A DNA stretch of 48,814 bases. It comes from Pseudomonadota bacterium (GTDB taxonomy: Bacteria; Pseudomonadota; Alphaproteobacteria; JACQOE01). The stretch lies in the NCBI GenBank assembly GCA_016202695.1, contig JACQOE010000039.1, positions 1 through 48,814 on the forward strand. The letters are read 5' to 3'. Numbering within the stretch: the first letter of the stretch is position 1; each line of letters begins with the position of its first letter. The translations under genes and the position numbers were made by a program. Positions 32,697 through 41,644 of this stretch are shown here, piece by piece. The notes beneath the pieces were generated by a model. It saw nothing but the letters and a program-made list of their open reading frames with translations. It had not been told where the DNA came from and did not search any database.

Positions 32697-34112
32697 TCAG
32701 GGGGCGGCGCGGCGGCGCCTGGCGCCCGGCGCCGCCGTCAGCTCGGCGACCGCCTCGCGCCAGGGGCGCGCGAGCGTGGCGCGCTCCAGCGCGACCAGCC
32801 GCCCCGCGCCCGCGGCATAGCCGGGATAGACGCCGGCGGTGAGGCGCGCCGCCTTGGCCAGGATCTCCTCGGTCGCGAGCGGGCGGTCGGGGCCGCCGCG
32901 CGCGCTCAGGCACTCGCCGCTCAGCCGCTCGCCGCCGTCGAGGGTGACGTGGACGCGCGCCGGGCGGTCGTTCGGCGGCGCCATCTCGGGCTCGAACAGG
33001 CGGACCTCGACCCGGTCGCGGAGCCGCGCGATCCCCCGGTCCGAGAGCGTCGCGTGCGCGAACGCCTCCGGCCCGGCATGCCCGAACACGGCGGTGGCGG
33101 CGACGATCTGCGGCAGCGAGAAGCGCGCGCCCAGAGTCGTCTCCGGCCGCCGGTTGACGAGGTTGAGGGCGATGTTGTGGGTCTCGACCTCGATCCGCTC
33201 GATGTTCGAGATCGACTTTCCCTTCGGCATCCGCGCCAGCGCCGCCATCGTCGCCTCGACCGTGGAGTGGGTGTGGCCGCAGCAGGCGTAGAGCTTGTGA
33301 TAGCCCTGGTCCACCTGCCAGGCGCGGCCGAGCTCGCGGGTGAGCTCCTCGGGGCGGCTCTCGGCGCGAAGGCAGCCCGCGTACACCTCGTAGGGCGACT
33401 CGGCGAGGCCGCCGATGCCGAACTCCGCCCAGTCGACGGCGCGGAAGCCGCACCACGCCCCCACCCCCGCCCAGGCGTTCTCGATCAGCGCCCCCTTCAC
33501 CGCGTGGGTATAGGGCCCGACGGTGATGAGGGTGGAGGCCGAGGTGAGCGCGGCGAGGTAGGGCCCGGGCTTGAGGCCCCGCGCCGCCGCCACCGCGGCG
33601 GCCGCGCCCAGCGCGGCGAAGGTCGAATGGGGGTGCACGGTGCGCGGGCGGGGCGGGAAGCGGAAGGCACGGGCGAAGCGCGTCACCACCTCGTAGCCGA
33701 CCACGATCGCGCGCAGCGTCGCCTCGGTCGAGAGCCCGGCGGCCTCGGCCTCGGCCAGCGCCGCCGGCGCGGCGTAGAGCCCGCCGTGGCAGCCGACCAC
33801 CCGGAAGCCCTCGTCCAGCTCGCACCAGTTGGCGGCGGTGCCGTTGGCGCAGGCGGCGGCCGAGCGCTCGGCCCGCAGCGCGCCGTCGCCGAAGACCGTG
33901 GCCTCGGCCGGGCCCGCCGAGGCCGCCAGCCGCTCGCGCAGCGGCCGCAGCTCGGGCTCGGCCCCGGCGGCGACCATCGCCGCCACGTCGTCGACGACGA
34001 TCAGCGCCGCCCGCCGGAGCGCGGTCTCGGGCACGTCCGCCGCCCGAACCGTCGCCGCCCACTCGGCCAGGCGCGCGATGCCCTGGCTCGCCGCCGCGAT
34101 CTGATCGCTCAT
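32697..34112 (-). CDS. MmgE/PrpD family protein (copy 3)
   Basis: A 471-residue MmgE/PrpD paralogue, more divergent than the others. The family elements are CANGTAANWCELDEGFRVVGCHGGL (where the usual HxxDFDD/ELDD block sits), TVHPHSTFAALGAAAAVAAARGL, ITVGPYTHAVKGALIENAWAG and YHKLYACCGHTHSTVEA, with a doubled Cys before the His. GGAGGGGATGAG just before the ATG sets the start. It ends with a very basic tail (GARRRRAAP). It is the first gene of the minus-strand pair and shares a 351-bp divergent region with copy 4. The substrate is unknown. Confidence 0.85.
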   Translation of the reverse strand: MSDQIAAASQGIARLAEWAATVRAADVPETALRRAALIVVDDVAAMVAAGAEPELRPLRERLAASAGPAEATVFGDGALRAERSAAACANGTAANWCELDEGFRVVGCHGGLYAAPAALAEAEAAGLSTEATLRAIVVGYEVVTRFARAFRFPPRPRTVHPHSTFAALGAAAAVAAARGLKPGPYLAALTSASTLITVGPYTHAVKGALIENAWAGVGAWCGFRAVDWAEFGIGGLAESPYEVYAGCLRAESRPEELTRELGRAWQVDQGYHKLYACCGHTHSTVEATMAALARMPKGKSISNIERIEVETHNIALNLVNRRPETTLGARFSLPQIVAATAVFGHAGPEAFAHATLSDRGIARLRDRVEVRLFEPEMAPPNDRPARVHVTLDGGERLSGECLSARGGPDRPLATEEILAKAARLTAGVYPGYAAGAGRLVALERATLARPWREAVAELTAAPGARRRRAAP

Positions 34113-34463
34113 CTCATCCCCTCCGCTGGTGCTGGTCTCGCCGAACGGGCGCGCGCCGCGGCGCGACCTTGTCCTTCGGAATCGCAGCCCCTCCGCCGCG
34201 CCCGGTGCCTCAGTCCGCCCGCCCGATCCCGGCGAAGGCCCCGTCCGCGACCGCGCCCGAGAGGTCCATCCCCTCGATCGCGACTCCGGAATGCCGCGAG
34301 AGCGGGCGAAGCGGCAAGGCCATGCGACGGGTCTCCCTGGGGGCGGCCGACGCCTGGATACGCAAGAATCGCGAGCGTCGGCAACGAGTTTTTGCTAGAG
34401 CTTCGGCATTGTCAATTCGCCCCGCCCGCCGGCGCGGGCCACCCCGGAAAGGAGCCGCCAGCC
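34113..34463. promoter_or_regulatory. Divergent intergenic region between MmgE/PrpD copies 3 and 4
   Basis: 351 bp without a convincing gene. Bases 34362-34425 are AT-richer than their surroundings and include ttttgcta and cattgtcaat; this is the likely place for the plus-strand promoter, but I see no -35/-10 pair good enough to call. AAAGGAG sits 8-14 bases before the copy-4 ATG. Confidence 0.35.
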
Positions 34464-35840
34464 ATGAGCCTCAGCGAAGACGCGGTCCGATGGTACCTCG
34501 GCCTCGGCCTCGAGCGCGTCCCCCCGGCGGTGATCGCCGGGGCCAAGGAGCACGTGCTCGACGTCCTCGGCCTCGCCCTGGTGGCGACCACGGTCCCCCT
34601 CGGGCGGGCGGTGCGCGAGGGCGCGCTCGGCCTCGGCGCCGGCGGCGAGGCGCGGCTCCTCGGCACCGGCGAGCGCGTGCCCGCGGCCACGGCGGCGCTG
34701 GTCAACGGCACCCTGGTCCACGCCATGGACTTCGACGACACCCACAACGTCACCATGCTGCACAACTACGGACCGCTCACCGCCGTCGCGCTCGCGCTGG
34801 GCGAGGCGCGGGGCATCGGCGGGGCCGAGTTGCTCGCCGCCATCATCGGCGGCAACGAGGTCGCCTACCGCATCGCCCTGGCCGCGCCGATGCAGTTCCA
34901 CCGCTCGGGCTTCCACCCCACCGGCGTGGTCGGCACGCTCGCGGCGGCCATGGCCGCGGGCCGGCTCCTCGGCCTGGATGCCGAAAAGGTGCGGCACGCG
35001 GTCGGAATCGCCGGCAGCCAGGCGGCCGGGCTCTTGGAATCCTACAGCGACGGCACCTGGGTGAAGACCCTTCACCCCGGCTGGGCGGCGCACTCGGGGA
35101 TCGCCGCCGCCCTCCTCGCGCGGGCCGGCTTCACCGGCCCGGCGACCGTCATCGAGGGCCGCTTCGGGCTGTTCCGCGCCCACGTCCAGGACCCGGCCTA
35201 CGAGCTTCGCTTCGAACGGGTGATGGAGGGGATCGGCGAGCGCTGGGAGTGCGAGGAGGTGTCGTTCAAGCCCTACCCCAACGCCCACGTGATCCATCCC
35301 TTCATCGACGCCGTCCTCCACCTTCACCGCCAGGAGGGGCTGAAGGCCGAGATGGTGGAGCGGATCGTGCTTCCCATCCACGCCTCGTTCGCGCCCGTGG
35401 TCTGCGAGCCGCGGGCGCTCAAGCTCCGCCCGCGCACCGACACCCACGCCCGCGCCAGCCTGCCCTACTCGGTGGCGGCGGCGCTGGTCCTGGGGCGGAT
35501 GGGGATCGAGGCCTACGCGCCCGAGACCCTCGCCGACCCGGCGGTCCTGGCGCTGGCCGAGCGGATCGAGCACGAGATCGACCCCTCGCCGGTGGCGCCC
35601 GGCCAGTACCGCGGCTGGGTGAAGGTGCGGACCCGCGACGGGCGCGCGCTGGAGCGGATCGAGCCGCACAACTGGGGGAGCAGGAAGAACCCCTTCACCG
35701 CCGCCGACGTCGAGCGCAAGTTCCGCGACAACGCCGGGCGCGCTCTCCCCGCCGGGCGCCTGGACGCGATCGTCGCCGCCGTCCGCCGGCTCGAGCGCCT
35801 GCCGACGGCGAGCGCGCTCGTCGATCTCTGCGTCGGCTAG
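34464..35840 (+). CDS. MmgE/PrpD family protein (copy 4)
   Basis: A 458-residue MmgE/PrpD protein. It shows VNGTLVHAMDFDDTHNVTMLHNYGPL, the classical MDFDD(T)H block with active-site Asp and His residues, then FHRSGFHPTGVVGTLAAAMAAGRLLGLD, GTWVKTLHPGWAAHSG and SFKPYPNAHVIHPFIDA. Of the four copies it is nearest to the canonical family pattern. The start MSLSEDAVRW follows AAAGGAGCC; the frame upstream of it runs antisense to copy 3 and is not coding. It lies tail-to-tail with the TRAP permease gene, 8 bp away. Confidence 0.9.
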   Translation: MSLSEDAVRWYLGLGLERVPPAVIAGAKEHVLDVLGLALVATTVPLGRAVREGALGLGAGGEARLLGTGERVPAATAALVNGTLVHAMDFDDTHNVTMLHNYGPLTAVALALGEARGIGGAELLAAIIGGNEVAYRIALAAPMQFHRSGFHPTGVVGTLAAAMAAGRLLGLDAEKVRHAVGIAGSQAAGLLESYSDGTWVKTLHPGWAAHSGIAAALLARAGFTGPATVIEGRFGLFRAHVQDPAYELRFERVMEGIGERWECEEVSFKPYPNAHVIHPFIDAVLHLHRQEGLKAEMVERIVLPIHASFAPVVCEPRALKLRPRTDTHARASLPYSVAAALVLGRMGIEAYAPETLADPAVLALAERIEHEIDPSPVAPGQYRGWVKVRTRDGRALERIEPHNWGSRKNPFTAADVERKFRDNAGRALPAGRLDAIVAAVRRLERLPTASALVDLCVG

Positions 35841-35848
35841 AGCATGAT

Positions 35849-37795
35849 CTAACGCTCGTCGGCGTCCGCGGCCGGCGCCGCTCCCATCGACCGCCCCCCC
35901 GCCGCGCGGCGCAGCCGCATCCGAATGACGACGACGAGCGCGGCGAAGACCACCAGCCCCAGGAGGTCGGACCGCCATTCCGGATAGATCATCGACACCG
36001 CCGCCAGCAGCGCGATCAGGCGCTCGTGCGCCTTGAGATCGGTCTGGAGCCAGCCGGCCGAGGCCACCGAAAGGGCGAAGATGCCGAAGCACGCGGTCAG
36101 GAAGGACCAGGCCACCCCGAACGGATCGCCGAGGCTCAAGAGCTCGGGCCCGAACACGAACATGTAGGGGATGATGAAGACCGACAGGCCGAGCCGGAAG
36201 GCGATCGTGCTGGTCTCCCACGGGTCGGTGCCCGCCACCGCCGCGGCGGCGTAGGAGGCCACCGCGACCGGCGGCGTGATCGCCGACTTGGCGGCGGCGT
36301 AGATGATGAAGAGATGGGCCGCGGCCTTCGGCACGCCCATGCTTTCGAGCCCCGGCGCGAGCAGCGCGGCGAGGATGATGTAGGCGGCCGAGGTCGGCAT
36401 GCCCATGCCCAGGATCAGGCAGGCGATCATGGTGAGGATGAGCGCGGCGAGCACGTAGCCGCCCGAGAAGGCGAGGATGATGCTCGAAAGCCTGAGGCCC
36501 AGGCCGGTGAGGACGATGATCCCCGCGATCATGCCGCCGACCGCGCAGGCGACGGTGACGGGGGCGATCATCCGCGGCCCCTCGGTCGCGGCCTCGTAGA
36601 GGACGTGGAAGATCCGCCGCCGGTTCGCGCCATCCAGGGCCACCACCAGCCCGAACAGCGAAACCAGCGCCCAGAAACCCGCCTTGGTGGGGGTGTAGCC
36701 CTCGATCAGAAACCACACCATGACCACGAGCGGAAGCACGAGGTAGCCGCGCTCGCGCAGGATCGGGCCGATCCGGGGAAGCGCCGCATTGCGGTCCGGG
36801 CGCAGGTTCAGCCGCCGCGCCTCGAGGTCGACCATCGCGAAGACGGCGAAGAAGTAGAGGAACGCCGGAATCACCGCCATGCGCATGATGTGGGCGTAGG
36901 GGATGGCGGTGAACTCCGACATCAGGAAGGCCGCCGCCCCCATGATCGGCGGCGTGAGCTGCCCGCCGGTCGAGGCCGTGGCCTCGACGCCCGCCGCATA
37001 GGGCGCGGGATAGCCCATCTTGCGCATCGCCGGGATGGTGAAGGGGCCGGTCGTCACCACGTTGCCGGCGGAGGAGCCCTGGAGCATGCCCATCAGGGCG
37101 CTCGAGACCACGGCGGTCTTCGCCGGGCCGCCGACCGACCGCCCGGTCAGCGCCTCGGCGAGGTCGGTGAAGAACTTCCCCGCCCCGGAGGCGATCAGGA
37201 AGGCGCCGAGGAGGACGAACAGGAAGATGTAGTCGGCGGTGGCCTTGACCGGTACATTGAAGATGCCGTCAGGCGTGAAATAGAAGAGCTCGAGGAGGCG
37301 CCCGACGGGTTGCCCGCGATGCCAGAAGGGCTCCGGCAGAAGAGCCCCGACGAGCCCGTAGACGATGAAGACTCCCACCACCGCGACCAGCACCCAGCCC
37401 ACCGTCCGCCGCGCCGCCTCGAGAAGCGCCAGCACCAGCCCGCTCGCCAGCGCGATCTCGAGGGGGGTGAGCTCCTCGAACCAGGTGAAGCGGTTCATGA
37501 CGTAGTCGTTGTTGGTGAAGAGGTAGGCGGTCGCGGCGCCGGTGACGGCGATCAGAACCGCGTCCCAGCCGAGCAGGAGGAACCGCCGGCCGCCAGTCGT
37601 GTGCTGCCAATGAGCGATCCAGTCGTTGGTGAAGAGCACGCTCAGCGCGAAGAAGATGTGCAGCGGGTAGTGCACGTAGAACGGCGGCGTGACCATGCCG
37701 GCGACGATCACGTGATAGACGGACATCGCGATCGCGACGACGGCGACGATCATCCGCACCGCGGTCAGCGCGCGGCTCTCGGCCGGCTCGGTCAT
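35849..37795 (-). CDS. TRAP transporter fused permease (DctQM-type, TAXI system)
   Basis: A 648-residue protein with many hydrophobic helices (about 16): an N-terminal DctQ-like four-helix part and a large DctM-like part. Diagnostic text for fused TAXI-TRAP permeases: KFFTDLAEALTGRSVGGPAKTAVVSSALMG, NVVTTGPFTIPAMRKMGY, EATASTGGQLTPPIMGAAAFLM, GMGMPTSAAYI and KSAITPPVAVASYAAAA. It imports organic acids driven by an ion gradient in concert with the periplasmic binding protein encoded 95 bp upstream. The substrate is unknown; the neighbouring PrpD-type enzymes hint at a polycarboxylate. Confidence 0.93.
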   Translation of the reverse strand: MTEPAESRALTAVRMIVAVVAIAMSVYHVIVAGMVTPPFYVHYPLHIFFALSVLFTNDWIAHWQHTTGGRRFLLLGWDAVLIAVTGAATAYLFTNNDYVMNRFTWFEELTPLEIALASGLVLALLEAARRTVGWVLVAVVGVFIVYGLVGALLPEPFWHRGQPVGRLLELFYFTPDGIFNVPVKATADYIFLFVLLGAFLIASGAGKFFTDLAEALTGRSVGGPAKTAVVSSALMGMLQGSSAGNVVTTGPFTIPAMRKMGYPAPYAAGVEATASTGGQLTPPIMGAAAFLMSEFTAIPYAHIMRMAVIPAFLYFFAVFAMVDLEARRLNLRPDRNAALPRIGPILRERGYLVLPLVVMVWFLIEGYTPTKAGFWALVSLFGLVVALDGANRRRIFHVLYEAATEGPRMIAPVTVACAVGGMIAGIIVLTGLGLRLSSIILAFSGGYVLAALILTMIACLILGMGMPTSAAYIILAALLAPGLESMGVPKAAAHLFIIYAAAKSAITPPVAVASYAAAAVAGTDPWETSTIAFRLGLSVFIIPYMFVFGPELLSLGDPFGVAWSFLTACFGIFALSVASAGWLQTDLKAHERLIALLAAVSMIYPEWRSDLLGLVVFAALVVVIRMRLRRAAGGRSMGAAPAADADER

Positions 37796-37890
37796 CGATC
37801 AGGCGTCTCCGGCAAGGGAAGCGCGGGGCCGACGGCGAGGATCGCCGCCGGCCCCCGGGGATGGACTTGCTTCGGGGCCCGCGCCTCGAC

Positions 37891-38856
37891 TCACATGGCG
37901 CCGACTTCCTTGTAGTACTTCGCCGCCCCCGGATGGAGCGGGAGGACCGGCACCTTCGGCATCTCCTTGAGGCTGAGATCCTTCACCGCCGGGTGGATCT
38001 TGTTGATCTCGGGCAGGGCCTCGGCGATGGTGCGCACGATCCAGTAGGCGGTGTCGGCCGACACCCCCTGGTGGGTCATCAGCACGGTCTTGTCGCCCAC
38101 CGTCGGCACGTCCTTGTCGACGCCCTTGTAGGCGCCGGCCGGAATCACCGCCCGCGCGTACGAGGGATTCATCTTCGAGAGCCTGGCGAAGGCCGCGTCG
38201 GTGACCGGCAGCAACCGGATGGGAAGAGACTGCGCGACCTCCATCACCGCCGCCGCCGGCGGCGCCACGGTCAGGATGAAGCCGACCGCCTGCCGGTCCT
38301 TGACCGCGTTGGCGCCGACCTCGGGCCCGCCTCGGGTGACGATGACGAGGTCGTCCTCGCCGTTGAGCCCGTAGGCCGCGAGGGTGTCACGGAAGATCTG
38401 GGTCGAGCCGTTGCTCACCGGCTGCGAGGCGACGCGCTTGCCCTTGAGCTGATCGTAGCCGGTGACGCCGCTCTCGACCGACACCACGGTGTGGGCGACC
38501 TGGATGAAGAGCACGTTCAGGCCCATGACCCCCTTCACCGGCGGCTTGCCCTTGAACATGCCGGTCCCCTGCACGGCGTCGTAATTGACCATGGTCAGGC
38601 CGAACGACGCCTCGGCCCTGGCGGCGGCGATGTTCATCACGTTGGCGCCGCCGCCGCCCTGCTCCAGCCGGGTGTTGATCCCCTTGTCGGTCATCAGCTT
38701 CGCCATGCCGGCCGAGATCTGATACCAGGTCCCGCCCGGCGAGCCCGAAAGCACGGTGATCTGGCTGGGCTTGGTCTGCGCCCCCGCTGGGGCCGCCCCG
38801 AGCGCGAGCGCGGCGGCGGCGAGGCCGGAAATCGTCATGACTGCGGTTTTCAGCAT
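37891..38856 (-). CDS. TAXI family TRAP transporter substrate-binding protein
   Basis: A 321-residue periplasmic binding protein. It has a signal peptide (Lys, then hydrophobic core AAAALALGAAPAGA, likely cleaved before QTKPS) and the TAXI-family N-terminal pattern TVLSGSPGGTWYQISAGMAKLM followed by GGGGANVMNI. The start at MLKTAVM is fixed by AAGGAGG about 12-18 bases upstream; the longer frame would disrupt the signal peptide. It delivers its ligand to the fused permease encoded just downstream; the two form a complete TAXI-TRAP system. Confidence 0.93.
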   Translation of the reverse strand: MLKTAVMTISGLAAAALALGAAPAGAQTKPSQITVLSGSPGGTWYQISAGMAKLMTDKGINTRLEQGGGGANVMNIAAARAEASFGLTMVNYDAVQGTGMFKGKPPVKGVMGLNVLFIQVAHTVVSVESGVTGYDQLKGKRVASQPVSNGSTQIFRDTLAAYGLNGEDDLVIVTRGGPEVGANAVKDRQAVGFILTVAPPAAAVMEVAQSLPIRLLPVTDAAFARLSKMNPSYARAVIPAGAYKGVDKDVPTVGDKTVLMTHQGVSADTAYWIVRTIAEALPEINKIHPAVKDLSLKEMPKVPVLPLHPGAAKYYKEVGAM

Positions 38857-39280
38857 GGCTCTATCGTCCTCCTTCTGTCCCGATACGATGCCGTCGAAAT
38901 CCCTGCGTTTCAGCCGGCCCGTCGGACACCGGCGCCGCGGTTTCCTCCGCCGCTCGATGGCCGCCCTTAGCCCGCTCACGTGACGCCGGCGCCCTCCTGG
39001 CGGGCCAGCACGCCCGGCATGCGTGCGCCCTCCGGCGGTCCGCGGCGAGGGGCCCGCCCTTCGATCCCGCTTCCTTGTCCCTGAGATCGAGCCCCCGTCG
39101 ACGTTCTTGCCCGCGGCCCCGCGCCTTTTCGGGCAGGATGCCCGCGGCGGCGGGGCAAGTCAATGCGGGCTCGACGAGGGGCCGGGCCGACGAGCGCGCC
39201 GGGACTTGACGATGTTGCGCCACCCCCCGACCCTTGAGGAGACCGCGCCGCGCCCGGCGCAGGCTCTAGGAGGTGTCGCG
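38857..39280. other. Divergent intergenic region, no gene seen
   Basis: 424 bp between the TAXI binding-protein gene (leftward) and the epimerase gene (rightward). All frames are short or look like shadows. I see no convincing promoter hexamers, repeat or hairpin; only the two strong ribosome-binding sites at its ends stand out (AAGGAGG on the left, AGGAGGTG on the right). Confidence 0.5.
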
Positions 39281-40210
39281 ATGCCACGCAACGTGCTCGT
39301 CACCGGATCGAGCGGCTTCATCGGCTTCCCCCTCGCCCGCCGCCTCGCCGCCGAAGGATGCGCGGTGATCGGCCTCGACCCCCTGCCGCCGCCTGCGCCC
39401 GACCCCGGCTTCGCCGCCTACGCCGGCGGGCTTAACGACGTGCACGCGATCTATCGCATCCTCCGCGCCCACGCGGTCGACACCGTGGTCCACTCCGGCG
39501 CGATCTCGGGGCCGATGCTGGCCCGCGACAACCCCTACCTGATCTGCGAAACCAACGTGATCGGCACCATCCATCTGGTGGAGGCGGCGCGGGCGACGGG
39601 GGTCGGGCGCTTCGTCTACTGCTCCTCGGCCGCGGCCTTCGGCGACACCCCGCCCGCGCCGGTGCCCGACGACGCGCCGCTCCGGCCGAAGGACCTCTAC
39701 GGCGCCACCAAGGGCGCCTGCGACCTCCTCCTCGACGCCTACCGCCGGCAGTACGGGTTCGACGCCGTCTCGCTCCGCATCTCCAACGCCTATGGCCCGG
39801 GCCGGCGGACGCGCTGCGCGGTCGCGACCATGATCGCCGACGCCCTCGCCGGGCGCCCGACGCGCTTCGACTGGGGAGCCGACCAGAGCCGGCCCTACCT
39901 CTACATCGACGACGCCGTCGACGCCCTCGTCGCCGCCGCCCGCGCGCCGCGAACCCCGCAGCTCGCCTACAACGTCGCGGGGGCCGAGTTCGTGCCCATG
40001 CCGCGGATCGCCGAGATCGTCAAGGCGCACCTGCCGGCCGCCGACATCACCTTCAAGCCGGGGCTCGATTCGCTCGGCTACCGGCGCGAGCGGCTCGACC
40101 TCGGGGCGGCCGCGCGCGACCTCGGCTTCGTCCCCAAGGTGACGATCGCCGAGGGGGTCGGCCGCTACGTCGCCTGGATGCGGGGCGCGGGCGGGGACGC
40201 GAGACCCTAG
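39281..40210 (+). CDS. NAD-dependent epimerase/dehydratase family protein
   Basis: A 309-residue extended SDR. Motifs: NAD-binding TGSSGFIG at residues 8-15, catalytic Ser region YCSSAAAFG, Tyr/Lys in YGATK, and SRPYLYIDDAVDAL in the C-terminal half. It may act on a nucleotide sugar or another hydroxy compound. AGGAGGTG seven bases upstream of ATG 39281 is an almost perfect Shine-Dalgarno and sets the start. Neighbours are transport and catabolic genes, so a role in sugar-acid breakdown (as for uronate or denovo C4-acid pathways with similar enzymes) is as likely as cell-surface sugar synthesis. The convergent CMD frame overlaps its 3' end. Confidence 0.88.
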   Translation: MPRNVLVTGSSGFIGFPLARRLAAEGCAVIGLDPLPPPAPDPGFAAYAGGLNDVHAIYRILRAHAVDTVVHSGAISGPMLARDNPYLICETNVIGTIHLVEAARATGVGRFVYCSSAAAFGDTPPAPVPDDAPLRPKDLYGATKGACDLLLDAYRRQYGFDAVSLRISNAYGPGRRTRCAVATMIADALAGRPTRFDWGADQSRPYLYIDDAVDALVAAARAPRTPQLAYNVAGAEFVPMPRIAEIVKAHLPAADITFKPGLDSLGYRRERLDLGAAARDLGFVPKVTIAEGVGRYVAWMRGAGGDARP

Positions 40211-40640
40211 GCGCGCGAGCGAACCGGGGGCGGGCGCCGGCGGCCCTGGCGGCGCGCTCCTCGGCCGCGATCACCTCGAACTCCTCGCGCGCGGCGAGGA
40301 AGGCGCTGAGCGAGGCGTAGACCCCGGCATAGACGTAGACGTGGAGGAAGATCTCGCCGATCTCGCGCTTGCTGAGCCCCACCCTGAGCGCGCTCCGCAG
40401 GTGGCGCCGGATCGCCCCCGTCTGCCCCTTGCTGGCGGCGATGGCGAGCGTGAGCATGTCGCGGGTGCGCCAGTCGAGGCCGGGCCGCGCCCATACGGTC
40501 GCGAAGCAGAACTCGTGGGTGACATCGAAGAACATGTTCATGAAGTCGTCGCCGGCGTACTTCGCCTGCCAGGCGTCGATGTTGGCCGGGCCGATGAGCC
40601 GGCGACGGATCTCGAGGCCCTTCCTGGCGAGCGCGCTCAT
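40053..40640 (-). CDS. Carboxymuconolactone decarboxylase family protein (copy 1), long basic tail
   Basis: A protein of about 195 residues with a CMD/AhpD-like core (about 1-125): GLDWRTRDMLTLAIAASKGQTGAIRRHLRSAL then GEIFLHVYVYAGVYASL. There is no CxxC, so peroxidase-reductant activity of AhpD type is unlikely. The frame does not stop after the core but runs 158 bp into the convergent epimerase gene, giving an Arg/Pro-rich tail. That tail may be real, or the stop codon may have been lost or shifted. The start is uncertain: ATG 40640 aligns with copy 2, whereas ATG 40688 has an AAAGGGA in front. It is adjacent to copy 2 (79 bp apart). Confidence 0.75.
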   Translation of the reverse strand: MSALARKGLEIRRRLIGPANIDAWQAKYAGDDFMNMFFDVTHEFCFATVWARPGLDWRTRDMLTLAIAASKGQTGAIRRHLRSALRVGLSKREIGEIFLHVYVYAGVYASLSAFLAAREEFEVIAAEERAARAAGARPRFARAPRVSRPRPRPASRRRSGRPPRRSSPWGRSRGRARPPRGRAARAGSRANRAPA

Positions 40641-40719
40641 CGGGCGCCGGGCCGGGCGGGCACGGGATCGGGGTGCGGTCGATCGCATCGGGGTCCCTTT
40701 CGCTTAAGGAGCGGGCCGG

Positions 40720-41187
40720 TCAGCGGGCGGCGGCGCGCCGGCGGCGGCGCGGCTTCGCCGCCCGGCCGATGCGGGGCGTCGCCGCGCCCGCCCGGTCGAT
40801 CTCGTCGAACACGCGCCGGGCGGTGAGGAAGGCGTTCAGCGACGCGTACACCCCGGCATAGACGTAGACGTGGAGGAAGATCTCGCCGATCTGCCGGCGC
40901 GTCCAGCCGGCCTTGAGCGCGGTCTTGGTGTGCATCTCGATCGCCCCGGTCTGGCCGTTGGCGGCGGCCATGGCGAGGGAGAGCGCGCTCCGTTCCTTGA
41001 TCCCGAGGCCGGGGCGCGACCACACCGTCCCCCAGCAGAACTCGTTGGTGGTGTTGTGGAACATCATCATGAACCTGTCGGCCTCGTTCTGCACGCGCTC
41101 GACGTGGCCGGCCGGATGCACGCGCCGCCTCATCGCGAGGCCCTTCTTGGCGAGCGCCTTGTGGGCGTCGCGGATGCTGGTGCTCAT
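40720..41187 (-). CDS. Carboxymuconolactone decarboxylase family protein (copy 2)
   Basis: A 155-residue CMD-family protein similar over its length to copy 1: ALAKKGLAMRRR, EFCWGTVWSRPGLGIKERSALSLAMAAANGQ, and an identical IGEIFLHVYVYAGVYASL stretch. It ends in a basic tail (KPRRRRRAAAR). Such small helical proteins form homo-oligomers; two adjacent paralogues may form a hetero-oligomer. The family acts on lactones in aromatic degradation or has redox roles, but the substrate here is unknown. The gene precedes copy 1 in the same direction. Confidence 0.87.
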   Translation of the reverse strand: MSTSIRDAHKALAKKGLAMRRRVHPAGHVERVQNEADRFMMMFHNTTNEFCWGTVWSRPGLGIKERSALSLAMAAANGQTGAIEMHTKTALKAGWTRRQIGEIFLHVYVYAGVYASLNAFLTARRVFDEIDRAGAATPRIGRAAKPRRRRRAAAR

Positions 41188-41409
41188 CGGCTGATCTTCC
41201 CCCTGATTGACTTGAACGAAGATGGACGTGGCCCGGGTCCGATTTCGCTCCGGGCGGCGAACACCTTAGCCTCGAAACCTCCCCGCGCCATAGAAAGAAA
41301 AGAAGCGACTCGCGGTCCGGCCGGCGCGCGCGGCGGCAAGGCCGCGGCGCACCGGCCGACGGACCGACAAGCGGCTCAAGTCAGCGACTCGGACGGATCA
41401 TCATTGACC

Positions 41410-41521
41410 CACGGCTGGCCGGTCGAAGGAATTCGGTTGTGGTGGTCCGATGGACCAACAACTTCAGTCGTCATGCCCGGCCTTGTGCCACGGCTGTCCG
41501 GTTCAAGGAATGCGGTTGCGG
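41410..41521 (+). repeat. Imperfect 33-bp direct repeat
   Basis: Two copies, 41410-41442 and 41489-41521, begin cacggctg and end gg; 28 of 33 bases agree. A shorter third copy lies inverted at 41716-41733, agreeing at 16 of 18 bases with the second copy. Confidence 0.75.
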
Positions 41522-41548
41522 AAATACTTACGACATCTACCATTCATC

Positions 41549-41579
41549 GTCATGCCCGCACGTGTTGCGGGCATCCACG
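41549..41579 (+). repeat. Palindromic intergenic repeat (catgcccgc type)
   Basis: A perfect 9-bp stem, atgcccgca (41552-41560) and tgcgggcat (41566-41574), with a five-base loop, flanked by gtc and ccacg. Broken relatives are at 41469-41489, 41730-41754 and 41920-41947. Confidence 0.8.
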
Positions 41580-41597
41580 TCTATCCGCGCGATGCCT

Positions 41598-41624
41598 GCC
41601 CCCGGGTCAAAAAAGCCCGGGGGC
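41598..41624 (+). repeat. GC-rich hairpin shared with the 28.5-kb repeat
   Basis: gcccccggg (41598-41606) and cccgggggc (41616-41624) form a perfect 9-bp stem around a loop containing six A residues. The same core occurs on the minus strand at 28535-28562. Confidence 0.75.
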
Positions 41625-41644
41625 CTGATCGGGGAAAGGCGTGG

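Noticed and set aside
34169..37915. Plus-strand frame of about 1,250 codons through MmgE/PrpD copy 4 and the TRAP permease
   Set aside because: It is out of frame with copy 4 and antisense to the permease; the translation is repetitive and charged.
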